Source of the DNA: Lysobacterales bacterium
Lineage (GTDB): Bacteria > Pseudomonadota > Gammaproteobacteria > Xanthomonadales > Xanthomonadaceae
NCBI GenBank assembly: GCA_016718605.1
Contig: JADKCY010000002.1
Location: 1,738,501 to 1,802,500, forward strand
Length of the DNA: 64,000 nucleotides
Reading direction: 5' to 3'
Shown here: piece by piece, positions 17,337 to 26,929 of the stretch
Layout: each line of letters starts with the position of its first letter
How positions within the stretch are numbered: the stretch's first letter is position 1
Made by a program: the position numbers and the translations under genes
The notes under the pieces: model-generated
Databases searched by the model: none
Told to the model about the DNA's origin: nothing
What the model saw: the letters and a program-made list of their open reading frames with translations, nothing else

Positions 17337-17894
17337 GTGAGCAACGAATCCATTGATACCTTGCTCGATGACTTGCGCGGCGGCGGCGCGGACGCGACCG
17401 ATCGCTTGTTTGCCGTGCTCTACGCGGAGTTTCACGCGAAAGCGCATCTGTTGCTGCGTGGCGGATCCCGTCAGACCTTGTGCACGACCGAACTCGTCAA
17501 CGAAACCTGGATGCGTTTGCAGGGCAAGAAGTTGCAGGCGGAAACACGGGTGCACTTTTTCAACATTGCGTCGCTCGCAATGCGTCAGGTGTTGATTGAC
17601 CGGGCACGCGCCCGCCAAGCGGACAAGCGTGGTGACGGCCTGTTGCCCTTGACGTTGGGGGCGGCGAGTGAGGTCGCGAGCGACGAGCCGTTTGATGTGC
17701 TGGTAGTGGATCGAGTCATGAGTAACCTGAACGAGGTCGATTCAAAACTCGCCGAGATCGCACAACTACATCTGTTCGGTGGCCTCGGTTTCGTCGAGAT
17801 CGCTGAATTGCTGGGCAGTAGCGAGCGCACCATCTTCCGTCAATGGCGCACTGCCCGGATGTACCTGATCACGATGATCCGAGAACACAATTGA
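17337..17894 (+). CDS. ECF sigma factor, kinase-associated (ECF43/TIGR02999-like) (locus 2)
   Basis: A 185-residue ECF sigma factor with a GTG start. Region 2 (about 10-95) contains ELVNETWMRL and RVHFFNIASLAMRQVLIDRAR. Region 4 (about 125-180) contains LAEIAQLHLFGGLGFVEIAE and LLGSSERTIFRQWRTAR. The DAED patch of region 2.2 is replaced by CTTE, leaving two adjacent threonines before LVNET. This is the feature of sigma factors that must be phosphorylated by a partner Hanks kinase. The kinase lies at 18790-21519 on the same strand, with a broken gene for a small secreted protein between them. No anti-sigma gene is present. Confidence 0.9.
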   Translation: MSNESIDTLLDDLRGGGADATDRLFAVLYAEFHAKAHLLLRGGSRQTLCTTELVNETWMRLQGKKLQAETRVHFFNIASLAMRQVLIDRARARQADKRGDGLLPLTLGAASEVASDEPFDVLVVDRVMSNLNEVDSKLAEIAQLHLFGGLGFVEIAELLGSSERTIFRQWRTARMYLITMIREHN

Positions 17895-17978
17895 GCATGT
17901 CGATCGACTGATCGATGTTGGCAGACACGCTCATGCATTCGCGTAGAGACAAGACGAGCCTCTCTGCGGAGCACTGTC

Positions 17979-18562
17979 GTGCACTTTTCGAAAAAAGTTC
18001 TGGCCTGGACCTGGCTTCCGTTGGCTTTGGGTCTTGCCGCGGCGCGCGGTGATGCCGCAACGGGAGTCGGCGATGGCGCTGCAACCGACACCCTGCACTG
18101 GGACGCGGAAGGTGCTCGATCCGCAGGGGATCTTGGCGACGCTACACGACTGCCGAGCGTCTTGACGCCAGACCACCGGCCGACGGCGCGCCCACCATTA
18201 CCAGTGGTTCGCCACCTGCCGGCAAGGTCGGTGCGCCATACCGTTTCAGGGTCAGCGCCAGCGGTGTGCCCTCGCCCCAGTTCAGTGCCACCGGATTGCC
18301 GGCGGGCTTGACGATTGCCACCGCAAGCGGCCTGATTTCCGGCACTCCAACGGTCTCCGGCACCACGACGCTCGTGCTGGTTGCAGGCAACGGTGTTCGT
18401 CCCAATGCCAGCGCCAGCTATCTTCTGACCATCCAGCCGGGTGGCAACGTCGGACCGAGTTCTGCGGCGATGGTGCCTACGTTGACCAGTGGGAGCTTGG
18501 GCCTGCTAGCCATTCTGTTGGCGGGCTATGCCGTGCCGCGCTTATGGAATGTGCGCCAGTGA
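17979..18562 (+). pseudogene. frameshifted secreted protein with putative Ig domain and IPTL-like C-terminus
   Basis: The frame opened by the GTG at 17979 encodes a good signal peptide (HFSKKVLAWTWLPLALGLAA, cleavage near residue 27) but then runs into low-quality sequence and stops at 18311. From about 18175 a second frame, reached by a one-base deletion or two-base insertion, encodes a typical putative Ig (He_PIG) domain: PTITSGSPPAGKVGAPYRF, FSATGLPAGLTI and GLISGTPTVSGT. That frame ends at 18562 in VPTLTSGSLGLLAILLAGY...RLWNVRQ, which matches the IPTL-CTERM layout of motif, membrane helix and basic tail. The two halves together would make one protein of about 190 residues. The shift probably lies at about 18060-18185. 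It may be a true pseudogene or a sequencing error. Its place between sigma 2 and kinase 2 matches the IPTL protein of locus 3. Confidence 0.65.
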
Positions 18563-18789
18563 GCGTCGCCCGCACGCCGTTTCACTCGAAAGCGTGCCGA
18601 AGGCGATTCCACCGGGCTTCAAACCAGGGTCGCAACTACTGTAGCTGGCGATCAATGCGTGGTTAGGCGTCGAAGTGCCGGTCTTGGGTGCCTGAGCCTC
18701 GACTTTGGACTGAATTGCGAGAACTCAATGACTGCCCCGCGCAAGACGGCATGCTGCGGCTATTGGCCGCTCGCTGAACAGGAAATCCC

Positions 18790-21519
18790 ATGTCCACAGG
18801 TCCAAACAGTACCGATTTGACCCGACGCGCCTTGGAAATTGCCTTTGCAGCGCTCGATCAACCGGAAACCCAACGACTTGCATGGGCGGTCGCACAATGC
18901 AGGGGCGATGAGGCTCTGGTGCTCGAGGTCAGCGCCTTGTTGGCGGCGGATCAGATCGATGAGCCGCGCATCGAGCCCGGGCGAGATTTGGCGGATGAAC
19001 AACGGATTGGCGAGCGCTTGGGTCGCTATCGAATCACCGACAAGATTGGTAGTGGTGGCATGGGCGTGGTTTATCGCGCCGAAGTCGAAGAAGGTGTCGC
19101 GCGCCAGCCTGTGGCACTGAAGCTGATCAAGCGAGGCATGGACAGCGACGAAATTGTTCGCCGCTTCGTTCGTGAGCGCGGCATTCTGGGTCGTCTTGAG
19201 CATCCCAATATCACTCGCCTGCTGGATGGCGGTGTGAGTGAAGAGGGCCGACCCTGGTTCGCCTTGGAGTTGATCCATGGTGAACCCTTGACCGCCTATT
19301 GCGACCGCTTGACGCTGAGCATCAGCGCGCGGATCGATCTGTTTCTGCAGGTCTGCGATGCCGTGGAATATGCCCATCGCAACCTGGTGATTCATCGGGA
19401 TCTGAAGCCAGGCAATGTACTGGTCACGGAGACAGGTCTGGTCAAGTTGATGGACTTCGGGATTGCCAAGCTGATTGATCCCGCGCAGTCGAGTGACACC
19501 CGAACGCAATTGAATCTGATGACACCGGAGTACTCCGCGCCGGAGCAGTTCAGCGGCGGTGCCATCACCACGCAGACCGATGTGTATCAACTCGGACTGA
19601 TGCTTGCCGAACTGTTGAGCGGCGAACGCCTACGGACACGAAGCCGTAGTCAGGATGCCCATTCCGGCATCTCACGCCGATTGCAGGCGGTGTTCAGTCG
19701 TCGCCAGGCGATCAATGACCCGCAGGTGATCGCGCTCGCTGCCCGTCGCGACAGCAGCGTGCGTGCGCTGGCGCGAACGTTGCGCGGGGATCTGGATCGG
19801 ATCGTGCGCCGCGCCACCAGTGACGAGTCCGAACGCCGCTACGCCAGCGTCGGCGCGATGGCTGACGATCTGAAACGCTACCGGCAGAATCTGCCGGTGC
19901 TGGCCAGTGGTGATTCGTGGGCGTATCTCATTGGCAAGTTCCTGCGGCGCCATCGATTTGCGGTGGGCGCTGCATTCGCCGTGGCGTTGGTTCTGCTGGC
20001 TGCCGTCGCCAACAACATCCGGGAGACCGAGCGTCTTCGGGTGGCGTTGGCGCAGTCGTCGGCCATGCAGGGCTTACTGGAAGATGTCTTTCTTGGCGCC
20101 GATCCCTATACCGCCAAGGCGGGCGACACCATGGCCTCGGATCTGTTGTCTGCGGCAAGTCAGCGATTGAGCAGTCGTGTGTCGTTGCCACCGGCATTGA
20201 CAGCCGCCTTGTGGTTCAAGATGGGGCAGGCGTATGTGTCGATGGATGACGCCAGTCAGGCTATCAGTGCGTTGCAGCACGCCGTCGCAGATAGTGAATT
20301 GGCAATGGCATGCAGTGGTCTTGCGTGTGTGGGCAACGACCCCGTGCAAACCCGCACTGTCCGTGCGGCGGCCCGCGCGAGACTTGCCCATTACGCGCTC
20401 CGTTCGGACGCGCAGGCGGGCGACAATTTGGCAGCGCTGGATCAGTCGGTCGCTGAACTCAGGGAACTGGGCGCACCGGCGCGTGCTGAACTCTCGAAGG
20501 TCCTGCAACTGGTCGGCGACCTGGCGTTCAATCGTGGCGAGTTCGCCAACCTGGAACCCTTGAGCGGCGAGGTCGTCGCGCTCGCTCGCAACGCTGACAA
20601 CACCCCGTCGAGCGATCTATTGATGGCGCTGGTCTATCGCTCGGGGATCTTGCGCGCAACGGAACAGATCCCGTTGGCGCTAGAGGCCGCCGAAGAAGCG
20701 ACTGCCGTGATGGAGACGCTTGATGATGAGGTGACGGACTACATGCGTCTGCTGGTTGAGCAGAAGTACGGCGCCGCGTTGAGCGCCACCGGACGCGCCA
20801 GAGACGCAGCACCGCGGCTGCGTTCAGCACTGCAAAAGGCAATCGCATTGCGCGGTGAGAACAGCACAGTCAGCAAAGGTCTTATCTGGGATCTGGCCAT
20901 GACGCAGACCGAGTTGGGTCAGCACGCCGAGGCGGCTGTGCATTACCGAACCCTGCTCACCTATGCGAATGAAGATAAGACGGCGAATGTCTATGCCCTT
21001 CACAATGCGTTGGGCCGTGCGTTGCGCGCCACAGGTGATACCACAGGAGCCAGCCTCGAACTGGCCCAAGCAGAATCCAGCGCCTGCGCAGCGCCTTCGA
21101 TGACGCTGCCTTGCGCGATCATCAAGCTGAACCTTGCCGATGCCGAGCAGGTGCAGCAGCACCTGGCGAACAGTCAACGTCTGTTGGCGGAAACCAAGAC
21201 GTTCATGATGGATACCGGCGGACGGGCGGCGATGCGCTGGCATCTGCTTGCAACGCGTCAGGCGATTGCCGAGAAAGATAGTGGGCGAGCAACGCAGGCG
21301 CTGTCCGACAGCCGTGCTGTCTGGAACGATCCGGCACAAATCACGCCACTGGATCGCATTGTCTGGCTGCAGGCCGATGCCAAGCTAGGACAACTGCGCG
21401 GTGAACTGGCGGCCGCGCGCAAAGCGCTCGAGGACGCTGCGCAGCTCTGTCGCCAGCATCGGCCCGAGGACGTGCTGTTGCAGCAGGAGATCAGCGATGC
21501 GATCGCGCAGTTGCATTGA
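18790..21519 (+). CDS. transmembrane Ser/Thr protein kinase with C-terminal helical/TPR domain (locus 2)
   Basis: A 909-residue Hanks kinase. Residues 1-60 are the N-terminal helical module (LVLEVSALLAADQID). The kinase domain runs from about 78 to 370: GSGGMGVVY (87-95), Lys111, HRDLKPGN (202-209, Asp204) and DFG (222-224). A single transmembrane helix lies at about 389-409 (FAVGAAFAVALVLLAAVANN). The remaining 500 residues are TPR-like helical repeats (LWFKMGQAYVSMDDASQAIS; AEAAVHYRTLLTYA), more divergent than in kinase 1. A cytoplasmic kinase with a periplasmic TPR sensor is predicted. It follows sigma 2 and the broken IPTL protein on the same strand and is the likely activator of that sigma. 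All catalytic residues are intact. Confidence 0.92.
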   Translation: MSTGPNSTDLTRRALEIAFAALDQPETQRLAWAVAQCRGDEALVLEVSALLAADQIDEPRIEPGRDLADEQRIGERLGRYRITDKIGSGGMGVVYRAEVEEGVARQPVALKLIKRGMDSDEIVRRFVRERGILGRLEHPNITRLLDGGVSEEGRPWFALELIHGEPLTAYCDRLTLSISARIDLFLQVCDAVEYAHRNLVIHRDLKPGNVLVTETGLVKLMDFGIAKLIDPAQSSDTRTQLNLMTPEYSAPEQFSGGAITTQTDVYQLGLMLAELLSGERLRTRSRSQDAHSGISRRLQAVFSRRQAINDPQVIALAARRDSSVRALARTLRGDLDRIVRRATSDESERRYASVGAMADDLKRYRQNLPVLASGDSWAYLIGKFLRRHRFAVGAAFAVALVLLAAVANNIRETERLRVALAQSSAMQGLLEDVFLGADPYTAKAGDTMASDLLSAASQRLSSRVSLPPALTAALWFKMGQAYVSMDDASQAISALQHAVADSELAMACSGLACVGNDPVQTRTVRAAARARLAHYALRSDAQAGDNLAALDQSVAELRELGAPARAELSKVLQLVGDLAFNRGEFANLEPLSGEVVALARNADNTPSSDLLMALVYRSGILRATEQIPLALEAAEEATAVMETLDDEVTDYMRLLVEQKYGAALSATGRARDAAPRLRSALQKAIALRGENSTVSKGLIWDLAMTQTELGQHAEAAVHYRTLLTYANEDKTANVYALHNALGRALRATGDTTGASLELAQAESSACAAPSMTLPCAIIKLNLADAEQVQQHLANSQRLLAETKTFMMDTGGRAAMRWHLLATRQAIAEKDSGRATQALSDSRAVWNDPAQITPLDRIVWLQADAKLGQLRGELAAARKALEDAAQLCRQHRPEDVLLQQEISDAIAQLH

Positions 21520-21669
21520 TCAGCGCGTTTCGGATTCGCCGTTGATTGACGAGAGCGTCGTGGGCCGCGACCCACGCGTCTGCACAGACCTCTAGTCATA
21601 CAGTGACGTCTTGCCAGCCACTCCGCCGCGCAAGCCTCAGGGCTGATCCTAGCGCGGCGGAACGTCAAC

Positions 21670-24141
21670 TTAGGGCGCGCAGCCTGGGTCGGGATCGCCG
21701 TTCTCGCAAGCCTCAAACCCACTCTTGAACACGGGCGTGCTCGACCGGATCAGCTCGCAATTGCCAATTTCCGAGGTGTTGCCGGCGGAATCGGTCGCTG
21801 TCAGGCCCATGAACTGGCCACTCAAGGCACCGGACAACGGGAGCGTGTCGTTGAACTCCGCAAGGCCCTGCGCGTTGGTGGTGACCTGAAAGTGACCCAG
21901 CACCGCATTGGATTCCGCACGCGCATCCGGCCCACAGCCATTGGACCTGTAGGCGTCGATCCGGAACAGGGTATTGGGCGTGCTGTTCAGCACGCCGGTC
22001 AGGGAGAGTCCGGCTGGCACGCTGATCGCGCTCATTGCCAAGGGATAGTTTTGCAGCGCATTCGGACCTACCCCCGGATTCGCTTGATTTTCGGTACCCC
22101 CTGCAACCCCGAGATCGATGGCCAGTCCCTGATTGGCGTAGCTGGTGTTGCCGAGGATTCGGTTGCCGGTGCCGCCGCTGGTACTCACCCAAACGCCGGG
22201 TCCACCGTTGAGGGTGATGAGGTTGTCGCCGCCGCTGCCATTGAGCGACGCCCCAACCGTGGTGTTGCGCGCACCGAACATCATCAGCACGCCAGCGCCG
22301 TGATTCACCGCCGATGGATAGCCAGATTCGAGCGACATGCCGATGACATTGTTTTGCACCACATTCCCGGTGGCTCCCGAGCCGGAAATCAGGATGCCGG
22401 CGGAGTCGCTGTTGCCGATGCTGTTGTACATGATCGAATTGCTCGGCGAATTGAAGACATACACGCCATTCTGATTTGGGGCGGCGGTGACGCCGTCGGT
22501 CTGGAAACCGATGAGGTTGTTGCCCAACACTGAGCCACCAGCGGCATTGTCGAGAACCACCCCCGGACCGTCGCTGCCGGCGATCAGGTTGATCGCGCCG
22601 GCCCAGTCGAATCCACCAATCATCGTGTTACCGGCATTGCCAGTCACCCGAACGGCGTTGTTGTTGGGCACCGTGAAACCAATGCCACCGAACTGATTGC
22701 CTGAGATCAGATGGTTGTCACCGCCCTCCAGTTTGATCGCGGCGTCGGAAAAGCCGGCGAACATCAGCCCACGAACCGCCAGTCGGGCATTGCTCGCCGA
22801 GTTCGGTACATGGAATGCCCACGGCGTACTGCTGGCACCGTCAGATCCATTGAGCAACAGACAAAGCGTGCCATCGAAGCGGGTGTACTGGACGTTTTCT
22901 ATCCATCCGGCCTGAGTGGTGCCGTTGATGGTGACATCGCCCGTGATGTCCAGCATGTTGCCAACCACGTTCAGAATCCGCGGACAGGCGCCGGAGATCT
23001 GGAAGCGAACTTCGAAGGGTACTGTGGTGGCATTGGCGGCCTTGATGGCGGCCCGCAGCGAACCAGCCAAAGGCGCAACGTTGCTGCCATTGTCTGACGT
23101 GGTCGTGACGGTGTAACTGGTCAAATCATTCTGGGTCGATTCGATGGCACCCCGGTCAATGCGGCTGCCGACTACCCGAGGGCCACCAAACAAGTCACGA
23201 CCCGGCATCCCTGAATATTGGAACGCGGCCCCATTGTTGATGGCAGGAGACAACGTGCTCAGGCGATAGTCTTGCAGTGGCGCGTTGATAAATTGAGGGT
23301 TAACGCTCAGATTGTCAGAAGCCAGAGGCGCGACGGTGCTGACCGTGCCGTAGATATTGTGGCTGACAACGGTGGGTGCGAGCGTCGTCCACTCGACGAG
23401 CGATAGGTCGGTTCCCGTATTTCCCCAAACAATGTTGTTGGCGATTTCTGAGAGCAGTATCGGAGCTCCGCCAAGAATCGTCGTGTATAGACCTTTACCG
23501 CCAGTGTTATTGACAATCGTGTTGTTAGTGACGGTGATTGGATTCGACGAGGCTGCGAAAACAGCCGCTGAGAATGACTCTCCACTAAGCGTGTTGTTTG
23601 CCACGAGATTATTGATAAATCGAGTTCTGGCCAAGTCAACCGCATAATGCCCAGAGTTGCCGATGAAGCGGTTGTTCTGTACTGTAAATTTTGCGCTCGA
23701 ACGTGGGTCGAAGCTCACGGCAGCAGGATTTCTATTCACGTTTGTGCGAAAACGAACAAAGCTAATTCCTTCCACGAGCACGTCATCGAGTGCGCCAATG
23801 GAAAATCCACTGTCAAATTGATCATCGCCGTCAATAACGGTATTTCTGGCATCAAGACTGCGGCTGACACACCCCACAGTATATCCACCGAGTAAATGCA
23901 GTTTCCCGTTGCCCCATGGGACAAAATCAAACGCAGTGCCCAATTGTGTCCCGACATTATAGGTGCCTTGCCGGATCTTCACTCGATGGCTATCACCCTC
24001 CCAACCGTGCTGCCAAGCGTTTATTGCATCAAGCAATTCTTGAGTATTGCCAACGCAAAACTCGAAGTTTTCCGCCAGTGCCTGCTTGAATGGCGAAAAA
24101 CAGATGAGGAGTGCCAGCAGGATAGGGCGAAAGGTGCGCAT
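21670..24141 (-). CDS. secreted right-handed beta-helix protein, choice-of-anchor Q type, GFE motif plus Cys tail
   Basis: An 823-residue exported protein. The ATG at 24141 has GAGAAG upstream and opens the signal peptide MRTFRPILLALLICFSPF...ALA; earlier in-frame starts add 77 residues with no export signal. The architecture matches 189-2669: a first beta-helix with a Cys near the mature N-terminus (FEFCVGNTQELLDAINAW), an anchor-Q-like close (GRDLFGGPRVVGSRIDRGA), then SDNGSN...GSLRAAIKAANA and a second beta-helix. The C-terminus differs: after VFKSGFE it carries an extra 13-residue tail with two Cys (ACENGDPDPGCAP). The Asn-rich middle near 23300-23700 is locally AT-rich. It is divergent from its paralogue at 24378, and the pair share a 236-base promoter region. 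Confidence 0.85.
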   Translation of the reverse strand: MRTFRPILLALLICFSPFKQALAENFEFCVGNTQELLDAINAWQHGWEGDSHRVKIRQGTYNVGTQLGTAFDFVPWGNGKLHLLGGYTVGCVSRSLDARNTVIDGDDQFDSGFSIGALDDVLVEGISFVRFRTNVNRNPAAVSFDPRSSAKFTVQNNRFIGNSGHYAVDLARTRFINNLVANNTLSGESFSAAVFAASSNPITVTNNTIVNNTGGKGLYTTILGGAPILLSEIANNIVWGNTGTDLSLVEWTTLAPTVVSHNIYGTVSTVAPLASDNLSVNPQFINAPLQDYRLSTLSPAINNGAAFQYSGMPGRDLFGGPRVVGSRIDRGAIESTQNDLTSYTVTTTSDNGSNVAPLAGSLRAAIKAANATTVPFEVRFQISGACPRILNVVGNMLDITGDVTINGTTQAGWIENVQYTRFDGTLCLLLNGSDGASSTPWAFHVPNSASNARLAVRGLMFAGFSDAAIKLEGGDNHLISGNQFGGIGFTVPNNNAVRVTGNAGNTMIGGFDWAGAINLIAGSDGPGVVLDNAAGGSVLGNNLIGFQTDGVTAAPNQNGVYVFNSPSNSIMYNSIGNSDSAGILISGSGATGNVVQNNVIGMSLESGYPSAVNHGAGVLMMFGARNTTVGASLNGSGGDNLITLNGGPGVWVSTSGGTGNRILGNTSYANQGLAIDLGVAGGTENQANPGVGPNALQNYPLAMSAISVPAGLSLTGVLNSTPNTLFRIDAYRSNGCGPDARAESNAVLGHFQVTTNAQGLAEFNDTLPLSGALSGQFMGLTATDSAGNTSEIGNCELIRSSTPVFKSGFEACENGDPDPGCAP

Positions 24142-24377
24142 AGTCTTCTCGGCAACGGTAGGGGCTTGCCAGCCTTTACGCGATCCCTTGGGGTCAGCTG
24201 CCAACGTGGGATGAAGTACGACTCGGCGACCACGCGTGATCCCGCTCGTCGGCGCGGCGGGGTGTGGCACCAAAGGCGATGCGACGCGCTGTAAGACGGC
24301 GCGGGGAGCCGAATTTATGGCAGTCAGATACTTGCGCTTGCGTAAGGGTCGGTAACCCACTGCCGGACCCACCCTGC

Positions 24378-26807
24378 ATGAACACCTTGATGCGCGCGAC
24401 TTGTTTGATTCTGCTGGCTTGCTGGTGCGTGACGGGTTATGCCGCGACCGTTTGTGTGGATTCGGCGGTGTCGCTCGTGGCGGCGATCAATGACATGGGT
24501 GATCAGCCCGATGGCAGCATCTACACGATCAAAATCGTCCAAGGGACTTACAACGTCGATGGTGCGATGAATGTACCCGCGAACGGCGAAATTGATTGGG
24601 GTGTGCGGATTCTTGGTGGTTATACAACGGGCTGTGCAAATCGCGTGATCAACCCGTCCAATACGGTTCTGGATGCGCGCAATTTTTCAAGCAACTTGCA
24701 CATCGTCAGCTTTGCGGAGTCCGGTGTGATCATTGAAGGGCTGACCCTGACGCGTGTTCGACATGCGAGTGTTGGGGCCATCGTGATTTTTGGCAATGAG
24801 GAGTCGTCGATCGAAGTTCGCCATTGCCGTGTGACCAACAGTCAGGCCGACACCGGCATCCTGCTCTGGGGCGCTGGAAAAATGAAAGTAACGAATAGTT
24901 TGATCGCGGACAATGCCGTCGCAGCCGAGGGCGCGGGCGTGCAGATCGAGTACCGCTCGGGCGGCGACTCCGCTGCCATCGTCAACAACAATACGATCGC
25001 CAACAACACTGGCGGCGCAGGACTGAGCATCATCTCGGCAGATGGAACCTTTCGCACCGGTGAGGTCGCCAACAATATCCTGTACGGCAACAGCATCGAC
25101 CTGAACTTGCTGAGTTATTTCTACACAGGCAATTCACTGGCCGTGCGTGGAAATCTCTACGGCACTCTGCTTGGCACGCCGCTGACGTCGGACAACATCG
25201 TCGCCAATCCGATGTTTGTGGACCCGGCCAATAGCGACTACAGCGTGGCGCTGATCTCGCCGGCGATCAATTCAGGCGAGGCAACACAGATTTACGACTT
25301 CCCCGCCCGCGACATCATCAATCGCACTCGCATCGTTGGCAGTCGCGTCGATCGCGGCGCCTATGAAAGTCCGCAGGACGACCTGAATGGCTTCATCGTC
25401 AGTACCACCGCGGACAACGGTAACAACGTCAGCCCGACACCTGGCTCACTGCGTGCCGCGATCAAGGCGGGCAACGCGGCGGGTGTGCCCTACAAGGTCA
25501 GATTTGAATTGAATGCAAGCTGTCCTGCGGTCATTACGGTCTCAACGGCCCTGCCGGATATCACCGGTAATGTGACCATTGATGGCCGTACACAGACGGG
25601 CTGGAGCCCGAACACGGGCTATGGTGCCTTCGATGCGACGCTATGTGTGGTCTTGAACGGTAGTGGCAGTGTCTCGGTTCCGTGGGCCTTCCATGTGCCT
25701 AGCAATGCCAGCAATGCGCAGTTGACGATCAAAGGCATGGCGCTCTCGGGCTTCACCGATGCGGCCATCAAACTGGAGGGCGGTCATGACCACCACCTGC
25801 AGGGAAACCAGATCGGCGGCATCCCGTTCACCAATGCCAATGACAAAGGCGTCTACGTCGGTGGAAACGCCAGCGGTAGTTACGTCGGTGGCTTCGACGA
25901 TCCGTCGTCGGTGAATCTCATCTCCGGCACGGACACCGCGGGGATCTACCTTGAAAACACGGCGGGTGGCTCGGTGATTGCCAACAATCTGATCGGCTTT
26001 CAGACCGATGGCCTCAGTCCACTCAGCAATGGCATCGGCATCTACCTCTTCAACTCGCCCAGCAATCTCATCAGCTACAACTACGTCGGTAACAGCGACA
26101 ACGCGGGCATTCAGATTTCCGGCCCCAGCGCACAACTGAACATCGTGCAGGCCAACAACATTGGCGTGAATCGGCTGGGTGGTGCGGCGGGGAACGTGTC
26201 CGCGGGGGTAGCACTGAGTTTTGCCGCACAAGCCAATACCATCGGTGCCCCAGCCTCGGCGACGTGGGGCGGCAATTTCATCCTGTACAACAACGGTCCA
26301 GGCGTGTGGGTGACGCCCAGCGGTGGTGCGGGCAATCGCGTACTGTCGGGCAATTTCTACTCGAATGGCGGACTGGCGATTGACCTGGATGGCAGTGGCC
26401 CCACCACGAACCCCGGCGCCCCGGGCAGCAGTGGACCGAATCTGCGCCAAGCCCACCCGATATTGACCCAGGCGCTTCGCAGTGCCGCAGGTACCACGGG
26501 TACGTTGGTGGGCAGTCTTTCGGCCAGCCGCAGCAACACAAGCTATCGCTTTGATATCTATCACGCCGCTGAATGTGGTGCCAATGGCCGTGGTGTCGGC
26601 GGCTACCCGCTGGCCAAATTCAATGCCACGACCAATGCCAGCGGCCAAGTGAGCATCAACGCGGGCATTGCCTTTCCCTTCGTTATGAATCTGGGCGCGA
26701 TCAGTGCCACCGCCACCGATCCCGATGGCAACACCTCGGAGATTGGAAGCTGCGTGATGGAAGTGCTCGACAATAATCCGGACGTCTTTTCCGACGGGTT
26801 TGAATAA
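24378..26807 (+). CDS. secreted right-handed beta-helix protein, choice-of-anchor Q type, C-terminal GFE motif
   Basis: An 809-residue paralogue of the proteins at 189-2669 and 21670-24141. The ATG at 24378 opens the signal peptide MNTLMRATCLILLACWCVTGYA (cleavage near residue 22). The mature N-terminus TVCVDSAVSLVAAINDMGD matches the same region of the first paralogue. An anchor-Q-like segment (RDIINRTRIVGSRVDRGAYE) ends the first half; ADNGNN...GSLRAAIKAGNAAG begins the second beta-helix. Both halves have the N-x-I/L-x-x-N-x-G-G turns of parallel beta-helices. The protein ends in VFSDGFE. It is convergent with the ntrY-like gene, with a strong hairpin between them. It occupies, with its divergent partner, the place where ntrX is usually found. 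Function unknown; probably surface-exposed or released. Confidence 0.85.
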   Translation: MNTLMRATCLILLACWCVTGYAATVCVDSAVSLVAAINDMGDQPDGSIYTIKIVQGTYNVDGAMNVPANGEIDWGVRILGGYTTGCANRVINPSNTVLDARNFSSNLHIVSFAESGVIIEGLTLTRVRHASVGAIVIFGNEESSIEVRHCRVTNSQADTGILLWGAGKMKVTNSLIADNAVAAEGAGVQIEYRSGGDSAAIVNNNTIANNTGGAGLSIISADGTFRTGEVANNILYGNSIDLNLLSYFYTGNSLAVRGNLYGTLLGTPLTSDNIVANPMFVDPANSDYSVALISPAINSGEATQIYDFPARDIINRTRIVGSRVDRGAYESPQDDLNGFIVSTTADNGNNVSPTPGSLRAAIKAGNAAGVPYKVRFELNASCPAVITVSTALPDITGNVTIDGRTQTGWSPNTGYGAFDATLCVVLNGSGSVSVPWAFHVPSNASNAQLTIKGMALSGFTDAAIKLEGGHDHHLQGNQIGGIPFTNANDKGVYVGGNASGSYVGGFDDPSSVNLISGTDTAGIYLENTAGGSVIANNLIGFQTDGLSPLSNGIGIYLFNSPSNLISYNYVGNSDNAGIQISGPSAQLNIVQANNIGVNRLGGAAGNVSAGVALSFAAQANTIGAPASATWGGNFILYNNGPGVWVTPSGGAGNRVLSGNFYSNGGLAIDLDGSGPTTNPGAPGSSGPNLRQAHPILTQALRSAAGTTGTLVGSLSASRSNTSYRFDIYHAAECGANGRGVGGYPLAKFNATTNASGQVSINAGIAFPFVMNLGAISATATDPDGNTSEIGSCVMEVLDNNPDVFSDGFE

Positions 26808-26821
26808 GTCAGCGTGTGCGC

Positions 26822-26860
26822 ATGCGCGGGAGCTTCAGCGCCGCTGACGCTCCCGCGCAT
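26822..26860. terminator. long hairpin between convergent genes
   Basis: A 12-bp outer stem (ATGCGCGGGAGC / GCTCCCGCGCAT), one mismatch (T opposite C), then five more pairs closing a 3-nt loop. It begins 14 bases after the stop of the beta-helix gene and lies between that gene and the ntrY-like gene. It has no long T-run but is the most stable hairpin in the area and probably serves both directions. Confidence 0.65.
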
Positions 26861-26929
26861 TGCGAAGCCCCTACGGGATTTGCAGGGTGTCATGCACAGT
26901 GACGCGTCGCGGTGAGATCCGCGCGCCAG

